From: Clostridiales bacterium | GTDB taxonomy: Bacteria; Bacillota; Clostridia; Christensenellales; UBA1242 | NCBI GenBank assembly: GCA_918292005.1 | Contig: CAKJZJ010000005.1 | Span: 47,176-111,175 of the forward strand | DNA length: 64,000 nt | Reading direction: 5' to 3' | Shown: positions 25,792 to 35,208 of the stretch, piece by piece | How the letters are laid out: the number at the start of each line of letters is the position of its first letter | Numbering within the stretch: position 1 is the stretch's first letter | The notes under the pieces: generated by a model | Told to the model about the DNA's origin: nothing | The model's database searches: none | What the model saw: only the letters and a program-made list of their open reading frames with translations | Position numbers and translations under genes: made by a program

Positions 25792-27519
25792 CTACTTGGA
25801 CTGAGACAAGAAAATCTCATTATAAACTTTACATTCTTTGACTAGCGTTTTGTGGTCGCCGATTCCCACAATTCTGCCTTTGTCTAAAACAACTATACTA
25901 TCAGCATTTCTAATAGTATTGATTCTCTGTGATACAATAAATACTGTCAAATCACGAGTATTATCTTTTATCGCTTTTCTCAAATTCAAATCTGTAACAT
26001 AGTCTAAAGCACTAGAACTATCATCCATAATAAGTATCTCTGGATCACCGACTAAGGCTCTAGCAATCGCCAATCTCTGACGTTGTCCACCAGAGAAATT
26101 TTTACCACCAGCTTGCACCCTAAAGTCTAGACCACCCTCTAATTCTTTTACAAAATCGGTCGCCTGCGCCACATCTAAAGCCTTCATTATTTCTTCGTCA
26201 GAAGCATTGGCTTTGTGCCATTGCATATTTTCTCTAAGCGTACCACTGAAAAGAACCGATCGCTGTGGAACTATACCTATCCTACTACGCAGGTCAGTCA
26301 ATTCATAATTTTTAACATCTAGACCATCTACTAATACAACACCTTCTGTGGCATCATAAAATCTAGGCACCATATACATAACACTGGATTTTCCACTACC
26401 AGTACCACCAATAATACCTATAGTTTGTCCACGTTTAACTTTTAAATTTAGGCCAGCAAAAGCAGGTTTTTCTGCACCTTTGTACGTGAAAGTAACATTA
26501 TTAAATTCTACAACATTATCTGTAAGTATTCCATCAGCATTACGACCAGCAGATACTATCTGTGGAGTCACAATAGTTGGCTTTGTGTCTAATATTTCAT
26601 TAATTCTCTTGCCACAATTAAATGCCTTGATAAAGGCAATAATTACATTCGCAACGGACACCAGCGCTGCAGAAATCTGCGTCAAATAATTGATAAACGC
26701 TATAATCTGACCAGTCTTCAATCCACCAACATTTACTTCTATTCCACCATACCACAGAATAACAACAATAGCCAAATTTATAATGATACTGGTCGCAGGA
26801 TTGAGTAAAGATGAAACGCTAGCAACTCTAAGTGAAGATTTCTTTAATTTACGAGTTTCTTCCATAAAACGTTTATTCTCTACATCTTGTTTATTGAATG
26901 CCCTAACGACTCTCGAACCTTCTAGATTTTCACGAGTAACATTACCCACCCTATCCAAATCTTTTTGACTGCGATCATACAATGGAACTGTCAATTTCAT
27001 TATCAGGAATACAACACCAATTACTAGTGGTGCTACGACTAGAAATATTAGAGACAATTTCAAATCTATAATCATCGCCATTACAATAGAGCCAATCAGT
27101 AAAAATGGTGTACGCATTACCATACGGATAAACATACCTATAGCAATTCTAACCCTATCGACATCGTGTGTAATCCTATTATTAATAGATGCAGTGCTAA
27201 ATTTATCTAATTCATTGTGTGAAAAAGAATTGATATGAACATACATGTCATATCTAATACCAGCACTAATACCTGTCGCTGCCTTGGCGGCTAATTTCTG
27301 ACAAATAATAGCAACAATTATTCCTAATACATTTAAACCAACTACAATAGCACCATAAGTCAAAACATATTTTTCATCATGATTCGCAACACCTATATCG
27401 ATCATATTGGCTATCAACATAGGTATAATAATCTCTGTAGCCGTCTCTATAAATTTGAAAAGTGGTGCTGTCGCAATCTCTTTTCTATATCTATAGAAAT
27501 GTTTCTTAAAATGTCTCAT
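25792..27519 (-). CDS. ABC exporter half-transporter, degenerate-site subunit
   Basis: A 575-residue fused permease-ATPase, first gene of the two-gene exporter operon. Walker A is GGTGSGKSS and the signature NFSGGQRQR is intact, but the Walker B catalytic Glu is Asp (LIMDDSSSALD) and the H-loop His is Gln (SQRINTI). This is the pattern of the non-hydrolysing site in heterodimeric exporters, where one composite ATP site is degenerate. The partner with consensus residues follows directly. Confidence 0.92.
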   Translation of the reverse strand: MRHFKKHFYRYRKEIATAPLFKFIETATEIIIPMLIANMIDIGVANHDEKYVLTYGAIVVGLNVLGIIVAIICQKLAAKAATGISAGIRYDMYVHINSFSHNELDKFSTASINNRITHDVDRVRIAIGMFIRMVMRTPFLLIGSIVMAMIIDLKLSLIFLVVAPLVIGVVFLIMKLTVPLYDRSQKDLDRVGNVTRENLEGSRVVRAFNKQDVENKRFMEETRKLKKSSLRVASVSSLLNPATSIIINLAIVVILWYGGIEVNVGGLKTGQIIAFINYLTQISAALVSVANVIIAFIKAFNCGKRINEILDTKPTIVTPQIVSAGRNADGILTDNVVEFNNVTFTYKGAEKPAFAGLNLKVKRGQTIGIIGGTGSGKSSVMYMVPRFYDATEGVVLVDGLDVKNYELTDLRSRIGIVPQRSVLFSGTLRENMQWHKANASDEEIMKALDVAQATDFVKELEGGLDFRVQAGGKNFSGGQRQRLAIARALVGDPEILIMDDSSSALDYVTDLNLRKAIKDNTRDLTVFIVSQRINTIRNADSIVVLDKGRIVGIGDHKTLVKECKVYNEIFLSQSK

Positions 27520-27610
27520 TTTTCACTCTTTTAAATAATTCCATTATTTAAATAGTGTAACATATATGTAGAAAAACACAAACAAAATTATTAAATTTAT
27601 ACGAAACCAA

Positions 27611-27639
27611 TAGACCAAAATGCATTTTTCTGCTACAAT
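27611..27639 (+). promoter_or_regulatory. promoter of tRNA-Leu
   Basis: TAGACC at 27611-27616, 17-base spacer, TACAAT at 27634-27639, 11 bases before the tRNA. Confidence 0.6.
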
Positions 27640-27650
27640 AGACGTATCAT

Positions 27651-27734
27651 GCAGATGTGGTGGAATGGCAGACACGCTAGATTCAGGTTCTAGTGGGGCG
27701 ACCCGTGCAAGTTCAAATCTTGTCATCTGCACCA
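27651..27734 (+). tRNA. tRNA-Leu (anticodon CAG), CCA encoded
   Basis: A type II tRNA: acceptor GCAGATG/CATCTGC, anticodon stem CTAGA/TCTAG with loop TTCAGGT (anticodon CAG), a variable arm, and CCA at 27732-27734. It reads the leucine codon CUG. Its last 21 bases are copied exactly at 27861-27881. Confidence 0.95.
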
Positions 27735-27737
27735 TTC

Positions 27738-27767
27738 GACGAGCCTTCTTGGTTCGTCTCTTTTTTT
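27738..27767 (+). terminator. terminator of tRNA-Leu
   Basis: Stem GACGAGCC/GGTTCGTC (27738-27745 with 27751-27758) and seven T. It is duplicated in the second unit at about 27885-27915. Confidence 0.85.
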
Positions 27768-27861
27768 CGATGACAAGTGTATGCTCTGCATACTTGGGGT
27801 TCTTCGCCCCAACTTTGAACTGTACTCGCTCTCGCGAGATATATTCATTCTTCATATAGAC
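27768..27861 (+). repeat. multi-hairpin intergenic repeat, copy R2
   Basis: Hairpins GTATGC-TCT-GCATAC, TTGGGG..CCCCAA and CTCGC..GCGAG, joined by GAACTGTACTC, ending in AGATATATTCA and CATATAGAC. Confidence 0.65.
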
Positions 27862-27881
27862 AAATCTTGTCATCTGCACCA
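27861..27881 (+). other. tRNA-Leu 3'-tail copy (candidate att site)
   Basis: Twenty-one bases identical to the end of tRNA-Leu (27714-27734), including CCA, not attached to a tRNA body. The same terminator follows. Confidence 0.85.
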
Positions 27882-27915
27882 TTCGACGAGCCTTCTTGGT
27901 TCGTCTCTTTTTTTT

Positions 27916-28008
27916 CGATGACAAGTGTATGCTCTGCATACTTGGGGTCTTTCGCCCCCACTTTGAACTGTACTCGCTCTCGCGAGATATATTCATTCTT
28001 CATATAAT
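27916..28008 (+). repeat. multi-hairpin intergenic repeat, copy R3
   Basis: Second tandem copy of R2; it ends CATATA without the final GAC. The middle hairpin has altered bases on both sides of the GGGG..CCCC stem. Confidence 0.65.
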
Positions 28009-28023
28009 AAAAAACCATTGGTA

Positions 28024-28052
28024 TTGACATCAATATACTCCAATGATATAAT
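28024..28052 (+). promoter_or_regulatory. promoter of the gene at 28085
   Basis: Consensus TTGACA at 28024-28029, 17-base spacer, TATAAT at 28047-28052. Confidence 0.8.
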
Positions 28053-28084
28053 ACTATCGTGAATTTTTTTTGGGGGTATGGGAA

Positions 28085-28447
28085 ATGACATCATATATAG
28101 AAGGATTAAGTCAAACAGAAGAAGAAAAACTACTATCTATACTAGGATTTAAAATTATACCAAACGGCATCAACAAAGGTAATGAGAAATATACTACCGA
28201 CTTGGGTTTCGTAGTTTACCACAGTTACAATAAAGACTATGCTGACAGTCAAGATTATGAAGATTATTATTTAACCATAAACGACTTTATTGTCAAAGGA
28301 TATTATCCAGAGAAAACTACAAATCTCAGAAATTTCTTATCTAAAAAATATGGTTCTTCATACGATCTAGCATTAGGAGCATATATCAAGAAATTCGGAG
28401 ATTTCAAAGAATTATCAAATCCAAGTGATGATATCCCAACTGCATAA
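28085..28447 (+). CDS. hypothetical small acidic protein
   Basis: A 120-residue soluble protein rich in Tyr, Asp, Glu and Lys, with no family I recognise. The centre (a Tyr/Asp-rich stretch around residues 50-65) looks like a surface-exposed beta-hairpin, and the tail ends in Ser-Asn-Pro and acidic residues. The ATG at 28085 is chosen with GGGGG 8 bases upstream. It has a consensus promoter and a shared terminator and stands alone just after the tRNA-Leu duplication. It could be cargo of the tRNA-associated element, but nothing proves that. Confidence 0.55.
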   Translation: MTSYIEGLSQTEEEKLLSILGFKIIPNGINKGNEKYTTDLGFVVYHSYNKDYADSQDYEDYYLTINDFIVKGYYPEKTTNLRNFLSKKYGSSYDLALGAYIKKFGDFKELSNPSDDIPTA

Positions 28448-28455
28448 TAATACAA

Positions 28456-28486
28456 AAAATCTCACCATCTCGGTGAGATTTTTTAA
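28456..28486. terminator. bidirectional intrinsic terminator
   Basis: Perfect 9-bp stem AATCTCACC/GGTGAGATT (28459-28467 with 28472-28480) between A-run and T-run. Confidence 0.85.
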
Positions 28487-30858
28487 TAAGCAAAATAATT
28501 ACCTTCGAATTCTTCAAACAGTCTGCTTTGCTGATACATTACCATCACATCATACGATACACCATTGATACGCACCTGCACTTTTTGACCAAGAATATCT
28601 ACCAAAACTTTATTGTACGATATAATAGAAGAAGTATCATTTTGTGCCAAATGTATATCAATATCATTCAGAGCAGACATTGTACCAAAATAATACACAT
28701 CTACATTGTAGCCAAGTGTTACACCACTAGGGCTATTTTTATTTGCGAAATTGATAAATGTAAAGTCTGTGTAGGTTTCAAAATACACATTATTAGTAAT
28801 GTAAATACCATCACCATTATTATTGATTGGGAAGTCAGCATCACTAAAATCTATCACATGCGAAGTATTGCTAGCTGTAGCAAGTTTAATTGTAATACTA
28901 ACTTCGTATTGATCACCCATATACCTATTACCAATATTAATAGGAATAGAGAATACACCATTGTGTGTCGTAGCATACTCAAAACTAACTGGATACAATT
29001 TTTGCATGACATCATTAACAAGTACATAATTACCATTAAATCCAATCGCAGAAATAACTGGATACATAGCACCACGATATGCAGGAGCATAAATATTTAG
29101 ATACAAATTACCACGGAAAGAATAATGGTTGTAATTATCTGGATTAGGATCAACTCCTATAGCTCTACTAGGATCAAACTCATATAGTTCACTCGTATCA
29201 AAGTATGTAATAGTACCTGTAGAATAATTGTCTTTATGATAGTCAACATAACCATAATCCACATTCTCACCATCACCATCTTCATCTACATAGAACTCAA
29301 ATGCATAATCGTAATAATTGATAAGTGCGGCTTCTTCACTACTATCAGGAATATTAAACTCAGTTCTAATAGAAGTAACAGCATTCCATGTGCTATTATC
29401 ACTAGAATTACCAATATAGCCCATTTCATTACTCGAAAAATAATTTCTTATTTCAACATAGAAAATTGCACTACCCGTCTTATATGGATACACATAGTCT
29501 CCATCACTATAAATCATAGATAATGTAAAATCAGCAACTATTGATTTATCAATTTTAATGTAGTACTCACCCTTGTCCGAAATCGAACCTTCGCCTAGAT
29601 TAATTGTTTTGGCACGAGTGTTCTGAGGTTTTTCACATTCATTGAGAATAAATTCAAAATTCCCTAGGTCGTATTTACTCCTAATCCTAATATATATATC
29701 ATCACGGAGTGCTGCTTTTTCTTCGTTATTCAACAAAACATCTGTCGACTTATCTTCGCCAATATACATTGAATATGTGGAATATTTATTCCTTACAATA
29801 GCATCTTCTGATGTTTTCTTAATAACAACACCCGACACTCTATCCATACTTGAATTGCCAGAAACATACGACTCATTGACAGAAGAATACACATCTATTG
29901 ACATAAAGTCCGAATTTCTTCTTTCAAGATTTGACATTAGATAGAATGCATTTTTCTTCATCTCTATACCTAAATCTATACTAGCCGTATAATTAGGAAT
30001 ATCGATATCTAGAGTAAAACCTTCTTGAACGTAACCGATATAAAACAATCTTGTGTCGGAATTGATAGAATATGTATAGTAGGTATTCCCTCTCTGTGCC
30101 ACATTAAATTCAACATATTCAATACCACTTTTGGTCTGTATTTTATTCTGTGGAGTAAAGTGATTTACTTCGGAATATATGGTGGGTATTTCTCTAGCCC
30201 CATACACCTTTTGATACACTAGCATTACACATTCTTTATATTCAAAGTATCCAGAATAAGTATTACCTGTCAGTCTATCGTTTAGTTTAAATCTTTCCTG
30301 TCTAACAACATTTTCGGGTGTTAGTTTCATCAAATTGCCAACGATATTATTTGGATTGATAGTAACAAAATACATTCTAATATCATCGGGAGCAGCACCC
30401 CTTTCACCATTGTGTACTAGATTATAGAGACTACTGGATAAATTTATATCAATACGCTTTTTACATACAGTAGTCAAATCTACATTACATGCATAATTTC
30501 TAGCCGGTGCCGGTAGAGTAAATTTGATAGTACGTTGAATGGTATATTCATATCCTTCATCTACTGTTGGATCTGATAATATCACTTCATAATTAAGCAC
30601 ATGTCCATTGTCTAGAGTGATCGGTATTTCACCTATCTCAAAACCTTCCGGCACTGTAATTTCCATCTCTGTAATCTCATCAAATTCCTTGATAAGCTTG
30701 TCCGACTGTACACCCAACGACTCATCTGCATTGATATAATTCAATGCAATCATTCGCTTGCTGGGACTACAACAACTAGATAGTAACAAGCCAGCTATTA
30801 ACATAAGCATTATAATGATAGTCATACCAAATGAATATTTTATAATCTTAGTTTTCAT
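28483..30858 (-). CDS. large secreted lipoprotein, function unknown
   Basis: A 791-residue protein with a classic lipoprotein signal: basic start, hydrophobic core, and a lipobox ending LLLSSCC near residue 29. The mature part is beta-rich, with many Tyr, Asn, Asp and Ser residues, and divides loosely into several all-beta blocks. A DEDGDGENVDYG stretch near residue 560 could bind calcium. No enzymatic motif is evident. The long beta-rich ectodomain suggests a surface structural or adhesive role, by inference. GGAGAG precedes the ATG. It is last in a run of minus-strand genes after the methyltransferase. Confidence 0.65.
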   Translation of the reverse strand: MKTKIIKYSFGMTIIIMLMLIAGLLLSSCCSPSKRMIALNYINADESLGVQSDKLIKEFDEITEMEITVPEGFEIGEIPITLDNGHVLNYEVILSDPTVDEGYEYTIQRTIKFTLPAPARNYACNVDLTTVCKKRIDINLSSSLYNLVHNGERGAAPDDIRMYFVTINPNNIVGNLMKLTPENVVRQERFKLNDRLTGNTYSGYFEYKECVMLVYQKVYGAREIPTIYSEVNHFTPQNKIQTKSGIEYVEFNVAQRGNTYYTYSINSDTRLFYIGYVQEGFTLDIDIPNYTASIDLGIEMKKNAFYLMSNLERRNSDFMSIDVYSSVNESYVSGNSSMDRVSGVVIKKTSEDAIVRNKYSTYSMYIGEDKSTDVLLNNEEKAALRDDIYIRIRSKYDLGNFEFILNECEKPQNTRAKTINLGEGSISDKGEYYIKIDKSIVADFTLSMIYSDGDYVYPYKTGSAIFYVEIRNYFSSNEMGYIGNSSDNSTWNAVTSIRTEFNIPDSSEEAALINYYDYAFEFYVDEDGDGENVDYGYVDYHKDNYSTGTITYFDTSELYEFDPSRAIGVDPNPDNYNHYSFRGNLYLNIYAPAYRGAMYPVISAIGFNGNYVLVNDVMQKLYPVSFEYATTHNGVFSIPINIGNRYMGDQYEVSITIKLATASNTSHVIDFSDADFPINNNGDGIYITNNVYFETYTDFTFINFANKNSPSGVTLGYNVDVYYFGTMSALNDIDIHLAQNDTSSIISYNKVLVDILGQKVQVRINGVSYDVMVMYQQSRLFEEFEGNYFAY

Positions 30859-30879
30859 CTGTTTCTCTCCATTTTCATT

Positions 30880-31491
30880 TTATCTACATACACTATGTAA
30901 AATGTAATAACCTTTATCTCTCTCCCAAATATCACAATTGCCAAAAACTTTTAACATATATTCTCTAAGTGATGGTGCACCCAGATTTTTCTTTATAACT
31001 AGAGTTAATGTTCCTTGGTCTTTTAGATGTGCTTTGCTTTCATCCACAAACCTAAACAAAACCGATTTACCCACCTTGATAGGTGGATTGGATACTATAT
31101 GCTCAAATAATTTATCAATACCAGCAAACATATCCGAAGTATATATTTCATTAATACTACTATTATTTGCCTTTACATTTCTTTTAGCCAAATCGGTAGC
31201 AGTCGAATTCACATCACTTAGGTAAAATTGTGCATCAATAAACCTAGATAGGATTATGCCTATTGTGCCATAACCACAACACATATCCATGATGTCACCA
31301 CCAAACTCCACCTTGTGAGACAAAATAGATTTAATTAGTACCTGACTACCATAATCAATCTCATCTTTGCTAAAAACATCTGGACAACTATTAAAAATAT
31401 ATCTCTCACCCATCAATTCATATTCAAAAGTAAAATACTCACTTTCATTATGACTGGATGGAACAAAATAATGATGATTATTTTCTTTCAA
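30880..31491 (-). CDS. class I SAM methyltransferase, RsmC-like (MTS domain)
   Basis: A 203-residue methyltransferase with the SAM motif I DMCCGYGTIG (about residues 63-72) and the catalytic NPPI tetrapeptide (about residue 134) typical of the small-MTase group that methylates exocyclic amines of rRNA bases. The exact target is not determinable. It starts with TTG inside the last codons of cysS (14-base overlap), with GAAGGG at good spacing; no ATG is better placed. The overlap implies translational coupling to cysS. Confidence 0.85.
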   Translation of the reverse strand: MKENNHHYFVPSSHNESEYFTFEYELMGERYIFNSCPDVFSKDEIDYGSQVLIKSILSHKVEFGGDIMDMCCGYGTIGIILSRFIDAQFYLSDVNSTATDLAKRNVKANNSSINEIYTSDMFAGIDKLFEHIVSNPPIKVGKSVLFRFVDESKAHLKDQGTLTLVIKKNLGAPSLREYMLKVFGNCDIWERDKGYYILHSVCR

Positions 31492-32860
31492 TTACATACC
31501 CTTCTTTGCTATCTAATACGCTATAGCCCATATCCGATATCTGCTGTCGCAATACATCTGCTTGAGCATAATCTTTGCTAAGTTTTGCTTGCCAACGTTT
31601 TTCTGCTAAATCTTTTACTTCTACCGGTACGACACTCTCCACTTTTTCTTCTGGCTCATCAAGTTTTAGACCAAACACTCTATCAAAATCTATAGCAAGC
31701 TCGTATATATCATGGCTCTTGCTCTCACCCTTTACCATAGCAAACAATACACCCATGGCTAATGCAGTATTGAGATTGTCATTAACGGCATCTAAAAATT
31801 CCTTTTTATATCTAGCCAAAGTATCTGGGCTAGTCTTTGCATCTGACGATTTATGCTCTGCAATAAGTTTCTTTAGATTTATCAAAGCAGTCTGTGAAGA
31901 TTTCAATGCGTCAAATGTGAAATTTATCTTTTTATTATAATTGGTATTCAAACAGAAAAATTTGTAAGAAAGTGGGCTATACCCCATTTCCTGTAATTGA
32001 TCTAGAGTATAGATATTGCCTAGGCTTTTACTCATTTTGCCACCATCAACTAGCACAAATTCATTATGTAACCACATATTCACCACTCTATGACCATATG
32101 CGCAATCATTCTGGGCAATTTCATTTTCGTGATGAATAGGTAGGTGGTCTATACCACCAGTATGGATATCAAAATGGTCGCCAAGAATATCCCCACTCAT
32201 AGTCGAACATTCTATATGCCAGCCTGGGCAACCGACGCCCCATGGACTATCCCATTTCATAATATGATTCTCTGACACAAATTTCCATAGGGCAAAATCA
32301 AATGGATGCCTTTTTTGGTTGTTTTCTTCCACTCTAGCCACACCCACATCATCTAGACTTTTATTACTTAATTGTCCATATGCTGGGAATTTGCTCACAT
32401 CAAAATATACACCATCATCTATTATATATGTATAGCCTTTTGCTTCCAATTTTTTGATAAATTCAATCATCTGTGGAATATATTCGGTAGCCTTTGTAAT
32501 ATGTTCTGGAATATCTATATTCAATTTTTGCAAATTATCAAAGAAAATATTGGTATAATATTTGGCTATCTCCCATGGTGTTTTATGTTCTTTTTGAGCA
32601 GCCTTTTCCATTTTGTCATCACCACTATCTGCATCATCTGTGAGATGTCCTACATCGGTAATATTCATGACGCCCAATATTTTATAATCATTATATTTCA
32701 GTACCCTACGTAATGTATCCATAAATACATAGGCACGCATATTACCAATATGTGGATAGTAATACACTGTTGGACCACAGGTGTACATTTTGACAAGTCC
32801 TGGATGAATAGGCTTTAATTCTTCATTTCTTTTAGTAAGAGTATTATATAATTTAATCAT
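31478..32860 (-). CDS. cysS: cysteinyl-tRNA synthetase
   Basis: Class I synthetase charging tRNA-Cys, 460 residues. It has the zinc-binding Cys of MYTCGPTVY (residues 22-30), the HIGH-type motif PHIGN, the zinc His/Cys set in [10 protein letters not shown] and the KMSKS motif [10 protein letters not shown]. The ATG at 32860 is chosen because AAGGTG lies before it; an upstream GTG is within the ribosome site. It overlaps the end of the marR gene by eight bases and the start of the methyltransferase by fourteen, forming a tight three-gene operon. Confidence 0.96.
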   Translation of the reverse strand: MIKLYNTLTKRNEELKPIHPGLVKMYTCGPTVYYYPHIGNMRAYVFMDTLRRVLKYNDYKILGVMNITDVGHLTDDADSGDDKMEKAAQKEHKTPWEIAKYYTNIFFDNLQKLNIDIPEHITKATEYIPQMIEFIKKLEAKGYTYIIDDGVYFDVSKFPAYGQLSNKSLDDVGVARVEENNQKRHPFDFALWKFVSENHIMKWDSPWGVGCPGWHIECSTMSGDILGDHFDIHTGGIDHLPIHHENEIAQNDCAYGHRVVNMWLHNEFVLVDGGKMSKSLGNIYTLDQLQEMGYSPLSYKFFCLNTNYNKKINFTFDALKSSQTALINLKKLIAEHKSSDAKTSPDTLARYKKEFLDAVNDNLNTALAMGVLFAMVKGESKSHDIYELAIDFDRVFGLKLDEPEEKVESVVPVEVKDLAEKRWQAKLSKDYAQADVLRQQISDMGYSVLDSKEGYVIERK

Positions 32861-33284
32861 TTTTTTCACCTTGCTTTTTAGTATTCAATATTCGTAAAAT
32901 CTCATCCATTTTGCTAGATAATTGCATTGTATCACCCGCAAAATTATTGTAAAAACACTCACTCATTCTATCAAGATATGCATTCAATTCATTAATACCC
33001 TTTTGAGTTATGGTATAATTAACATTCTTTAGATTGGTTCCACTTTTATAACTAGTGACCACACCATCATCAATCATAGATTTAATAATATTGGCTAGAT
33101 TGCTTTTTGCGACACACAATGTGGATATTAATTCTCCTGGATTTCTATCATGTATTTTCAATTCATACAGAATTTTTACTCTTGTAGAAAGAATCACATT
33201 TTTGCTCAAATCCACCGTAGAAAAACCATCACACAATCGCTCCAAATCTATTCTTAATTCTACTAATTTTTCAGAAATATCCAT
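32853..33284 (-). CDS. MarR-like winged-helix regulator
   Basis: A 143-residue protein with a MarR-like winged helix-turn-helix: NPGELISTLCVAKSNLANIIKSM forms the helix pair, and the wing is the VTSYKSG..VNYTITQKG segment. The N- and C-terminal helices would form the dimer interface. The ligand and targets are unknown; it is first in the cysS operon and may regulate it. An AGGGGCG ribosome site precedes the ATG. Confidence 0.75.
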   Translation of the reverse strand: MDISEKLVELRIDLERLCDGFSTVDLSKNVILSTRVKILYELKIHDRNPGELISTLCVAKSNLANIIKSMIDDGVVTSYKSGTNLKNVNYTITQKGINELNAYLDRMSECFYNNFAGDTMQLSSKMDEILRILNTKKQGEKND

Positions 33285-33460
33285 GTACGCCCCTAGTTAA
33301 TTTTACTATTTTCGTTATTTTATCATAACTAGACGATTTTGACAAATTATATAATTGTAATATTATATAAATATTTTGAAAAAGTAGGTAAAAATAATTT
33401 TGTTTTGAGCAATTTTATAATATAATATATATAGAAAAAAATGAAAAATGGTGAAGAAAA

Positions 33461-34858
33461 GTGAGAAAAACAAAAATAGTAGCAACACTAGGCCCTGCTA
33501 CAAATAATTATAAAGCATTAAAAAGCATCATACAGAATGGTGCAAATGTTATAAGAATCAATTTTAGTCATGGTACACAAGAAGAACACCAAGAATCTAT
33601 AGATCTAATAAAACAGGTACGTAAAGAATTGCGCGCCCCTGTTGCTATCATGGTAGATACTCGTGGACCTGAAGTACGTGTAAAAACCTTTGTGGGTGGT
33701 TCGGGAATTCTAAAAAAGAACTCCATTTTTACTTTGTATGGATATGACAAAGATGGATCCAATTTTGGTGTAAGTGTAACCGAGCCTAATAGCCTAAAAC
33801 CACTAAAGAAAGGCGATATAATACTTGCCAATGATGGACTTATAAAACTCATGGTAGTAGAAAATAAAAATTACGAAGTAGCCTGCAAAGTAGTAACTCC
33901 AGGTATACTATCCGATAATAAGGGGCTAAATTTTAAAAATGTTCCACTAAACCTACCATACATAAGCGATAGAGATAGAGCAGATCTCAAGTGGGCATTT
34001 AAAAATGGTTGTGATCTAATATCTGCTAGTTTCGTAAATTCTGCAAAAGATATTTTGGATCTCAAAAAACTGCTAAAAGACAATAAATATTCCTGCAAAA
34101 TCATAGCAAAAATAGAAAGCACTCAAGGTATCAGAAATGTACAAGAGATATTGGAAGTAGCAGACGGAATTATGGTAGCACGTGGCGATCTCGGTGTGGA
34201 GATACCACAACCAAAACTGCCTAAAATACAAATGGATCTAATATCCGAAGCACTTGTCAAAGGCAAAACAGTAATAGTAGCCACAGAAATGCTAGAGAGT
34301 ATGATAAAAAATCCTAGACCTACTAGGGCTGAAACAGTAGACGTAGCAAACGCTGTATACAATGGTGCATCTGCCGTAATGCTATCTGCTGAAACAGCCG
34401 TAGGTGTAAATCCAGATAAAGCAGTAAAGACAATGGCAGAAATATGTATTCAAGCCGAAAAAGACATATCATATAAAAAGAACTTTTTCAATACCAAATT
34501 TGATACATATGATGTAGCAGACGTGCTAGGACATAGTGCAACCAACTGTTCTTTCAAACTAGACATAAAAGCAATCGTTCTATACACAGAGACCGGCAAA
34601 ACTGCCAGTATGATGGCTAGGTTTAAACCAAACTGCCCTATTATTGCAATTACCAATAGCGAACAAACATACAATTATCTAGGTATGGAATGGAATGTTC
34701 ACCCAGTATATTGCAGAATTCAAAATGCAGATATATTCACACTCGCTACAACCATTGCGAAAGATCTAAAGATAGCCAAAGATGGTGAAATGATAATTGT
34801 AACGACTGGATCTACGGACTCGATAAATAATGTCATGAAAATATGTACTATTGATTGA
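33461..34858 (+). CDS. pyk: pyruvate kinase
   Basis: Converts phosphoenolpyruvate and ADP to pyruvate and ATP. The 465-residue length means the short form without the extra C-terminal PEP-utilising domain found in many Bacillota. Motifs: the start MRKTKIVATLGPAT, RINFSHG, the metal/substrate region with the catalytic Lys in KIIAKIES, GVEIPQPKLP, and the PTRAE signature. The start is GTG, with GGTGAAG upstream. It is monocistronic, with a terminator after it, and is not next to pfkA as it often is in Bacillota. Confidence 0.96.
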   Translation: MRKTKIVATLGPATNNYKALKSIIQNGANVIRINFSHGTQEEHQESIDLIKQVRKELRAPVAIMVDTRGPEVRVKTFVGGSGILKKNSIFTLYGYDKDGSNFGVSVTEPNSLKPLKKGDIILANDGLIKLMVVENKNYEVACKVVTPGILSDNKGLNFKNVPLNLPYISDRDRADLKWAFKNGCDLISASFVNSAKDILDLKKLLKDNKYSCKIIAKIESTQGIRNVQEILEVADGIMVARGDLGVEIPQPKLPKIQMDLISEALVKGKTVIVATEMLESMIKNPRPTRAETVDVANAVYNGASAVMLSAETAVGVNPDKAVKTMAEICIQAEKDISYKKNFFNTKFDTYDVADVLGHSATNCSFKLDIKAIVLYTETGKTASMMARFKPNCPIIAITNSEQTYNYLGMEWNVHPVYCRIQNADIFTLATTIAKDLKIAKDGEMIIVTTGSTDSINNVMKICTID

Positions 34859-34867
34859 TAGAAAAAA

Positions 34868-34898
34868 GAAAAAGACCACGAATTTGTGGTCTTTTTTT
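34868..34898. terminator. bidirectional terminator after pyk
   Basis: Stem AGACCAC/GTGGTCT (34873-34879 with 34886-34892), A-run before and T-run after. Confidence 0.85.
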
Positions 34899-35133
34899 AC
34901 ATTCCCTTTCCATCACTTGAATGTTTATTTATTACATGTTTTTTAGGCCTAATCATACCTTCACAAACACGAGCTGTCGCTCTAAACGCAGCTTGCTCTG
35001 TAGGTTTTAAATCACTTACATCTTTCAAATATGCATCATCACCACTAAGGGTAATATATCTATCATAATCAACACTTCCTGTCTCATTATCGATATATAC
35101 ATAAACATTCCAATCTCTTACACGCTGAATCAT
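34897..35133 (-). CDS. small hypothetical protein downstream of ypeB
   Basis: A 78-residue protein of unknown family. Its first third (VYVYIDNETGSVDYDRYI) has the strand pattern of a PepSY-type repeat and resembles the end of the neighbouring YpeB (YYIYIDSHTGEEV); the rest is charged. AAAAGGGG precedes the ATG. It lies 76 bases after ypeB on the same strand and could be a spore-associated small protein, by position only. Confidence 0.5.
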   Translation of the reverse strand: MIQRVRDWNVYVYIDNETGSVDYDRYITLSGDDAYLKDVSDLKPTEQAAFRATARVCEGMIRPKKHVINKHSSDGKGM

Positions 35134-35208
35134 AGTCCCATACCCCTTTTAAAACTAGATATATACTATCATAGAATATGGGTAATGTCAATATGCATTT
35201 TAAAAAAA

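Larger units (their letters stand above)
27714..28008 (+). repeat. 147-bp tandem duplication including the tRNA-Leu 3' tail
   Basis: 27714-27860 and 27861-28008 are two nearly identical units. Each holds the last 21 bases of tRNA-Leu, an intrinsic terminator and one multi-hairpin repeat. By eye they differ only by one extra T in the T-run and a few substitutions around the GGGG..CCCC hairpin, so the copy is recent or homogenised. This fills the 350-base gap between tRNA-Leu and the gene at 28085; I see no coding sequence in it. Confidence 0.92.

Noticed and set aside
27544-27996. Minus-strand open frame of 150 codons with repeated peptide segments
   Set aside because: It runs antisense across tRNA-Leu, its terminator and the tandem repeats; the repeated peptide is only the DNA duplication read through.
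27714-28008. CRISPR array
   Set aside because: Only two units of 147 bases, contiguous without spacers, containing a tRNA tail and terminator; there are no cas genes in the window.
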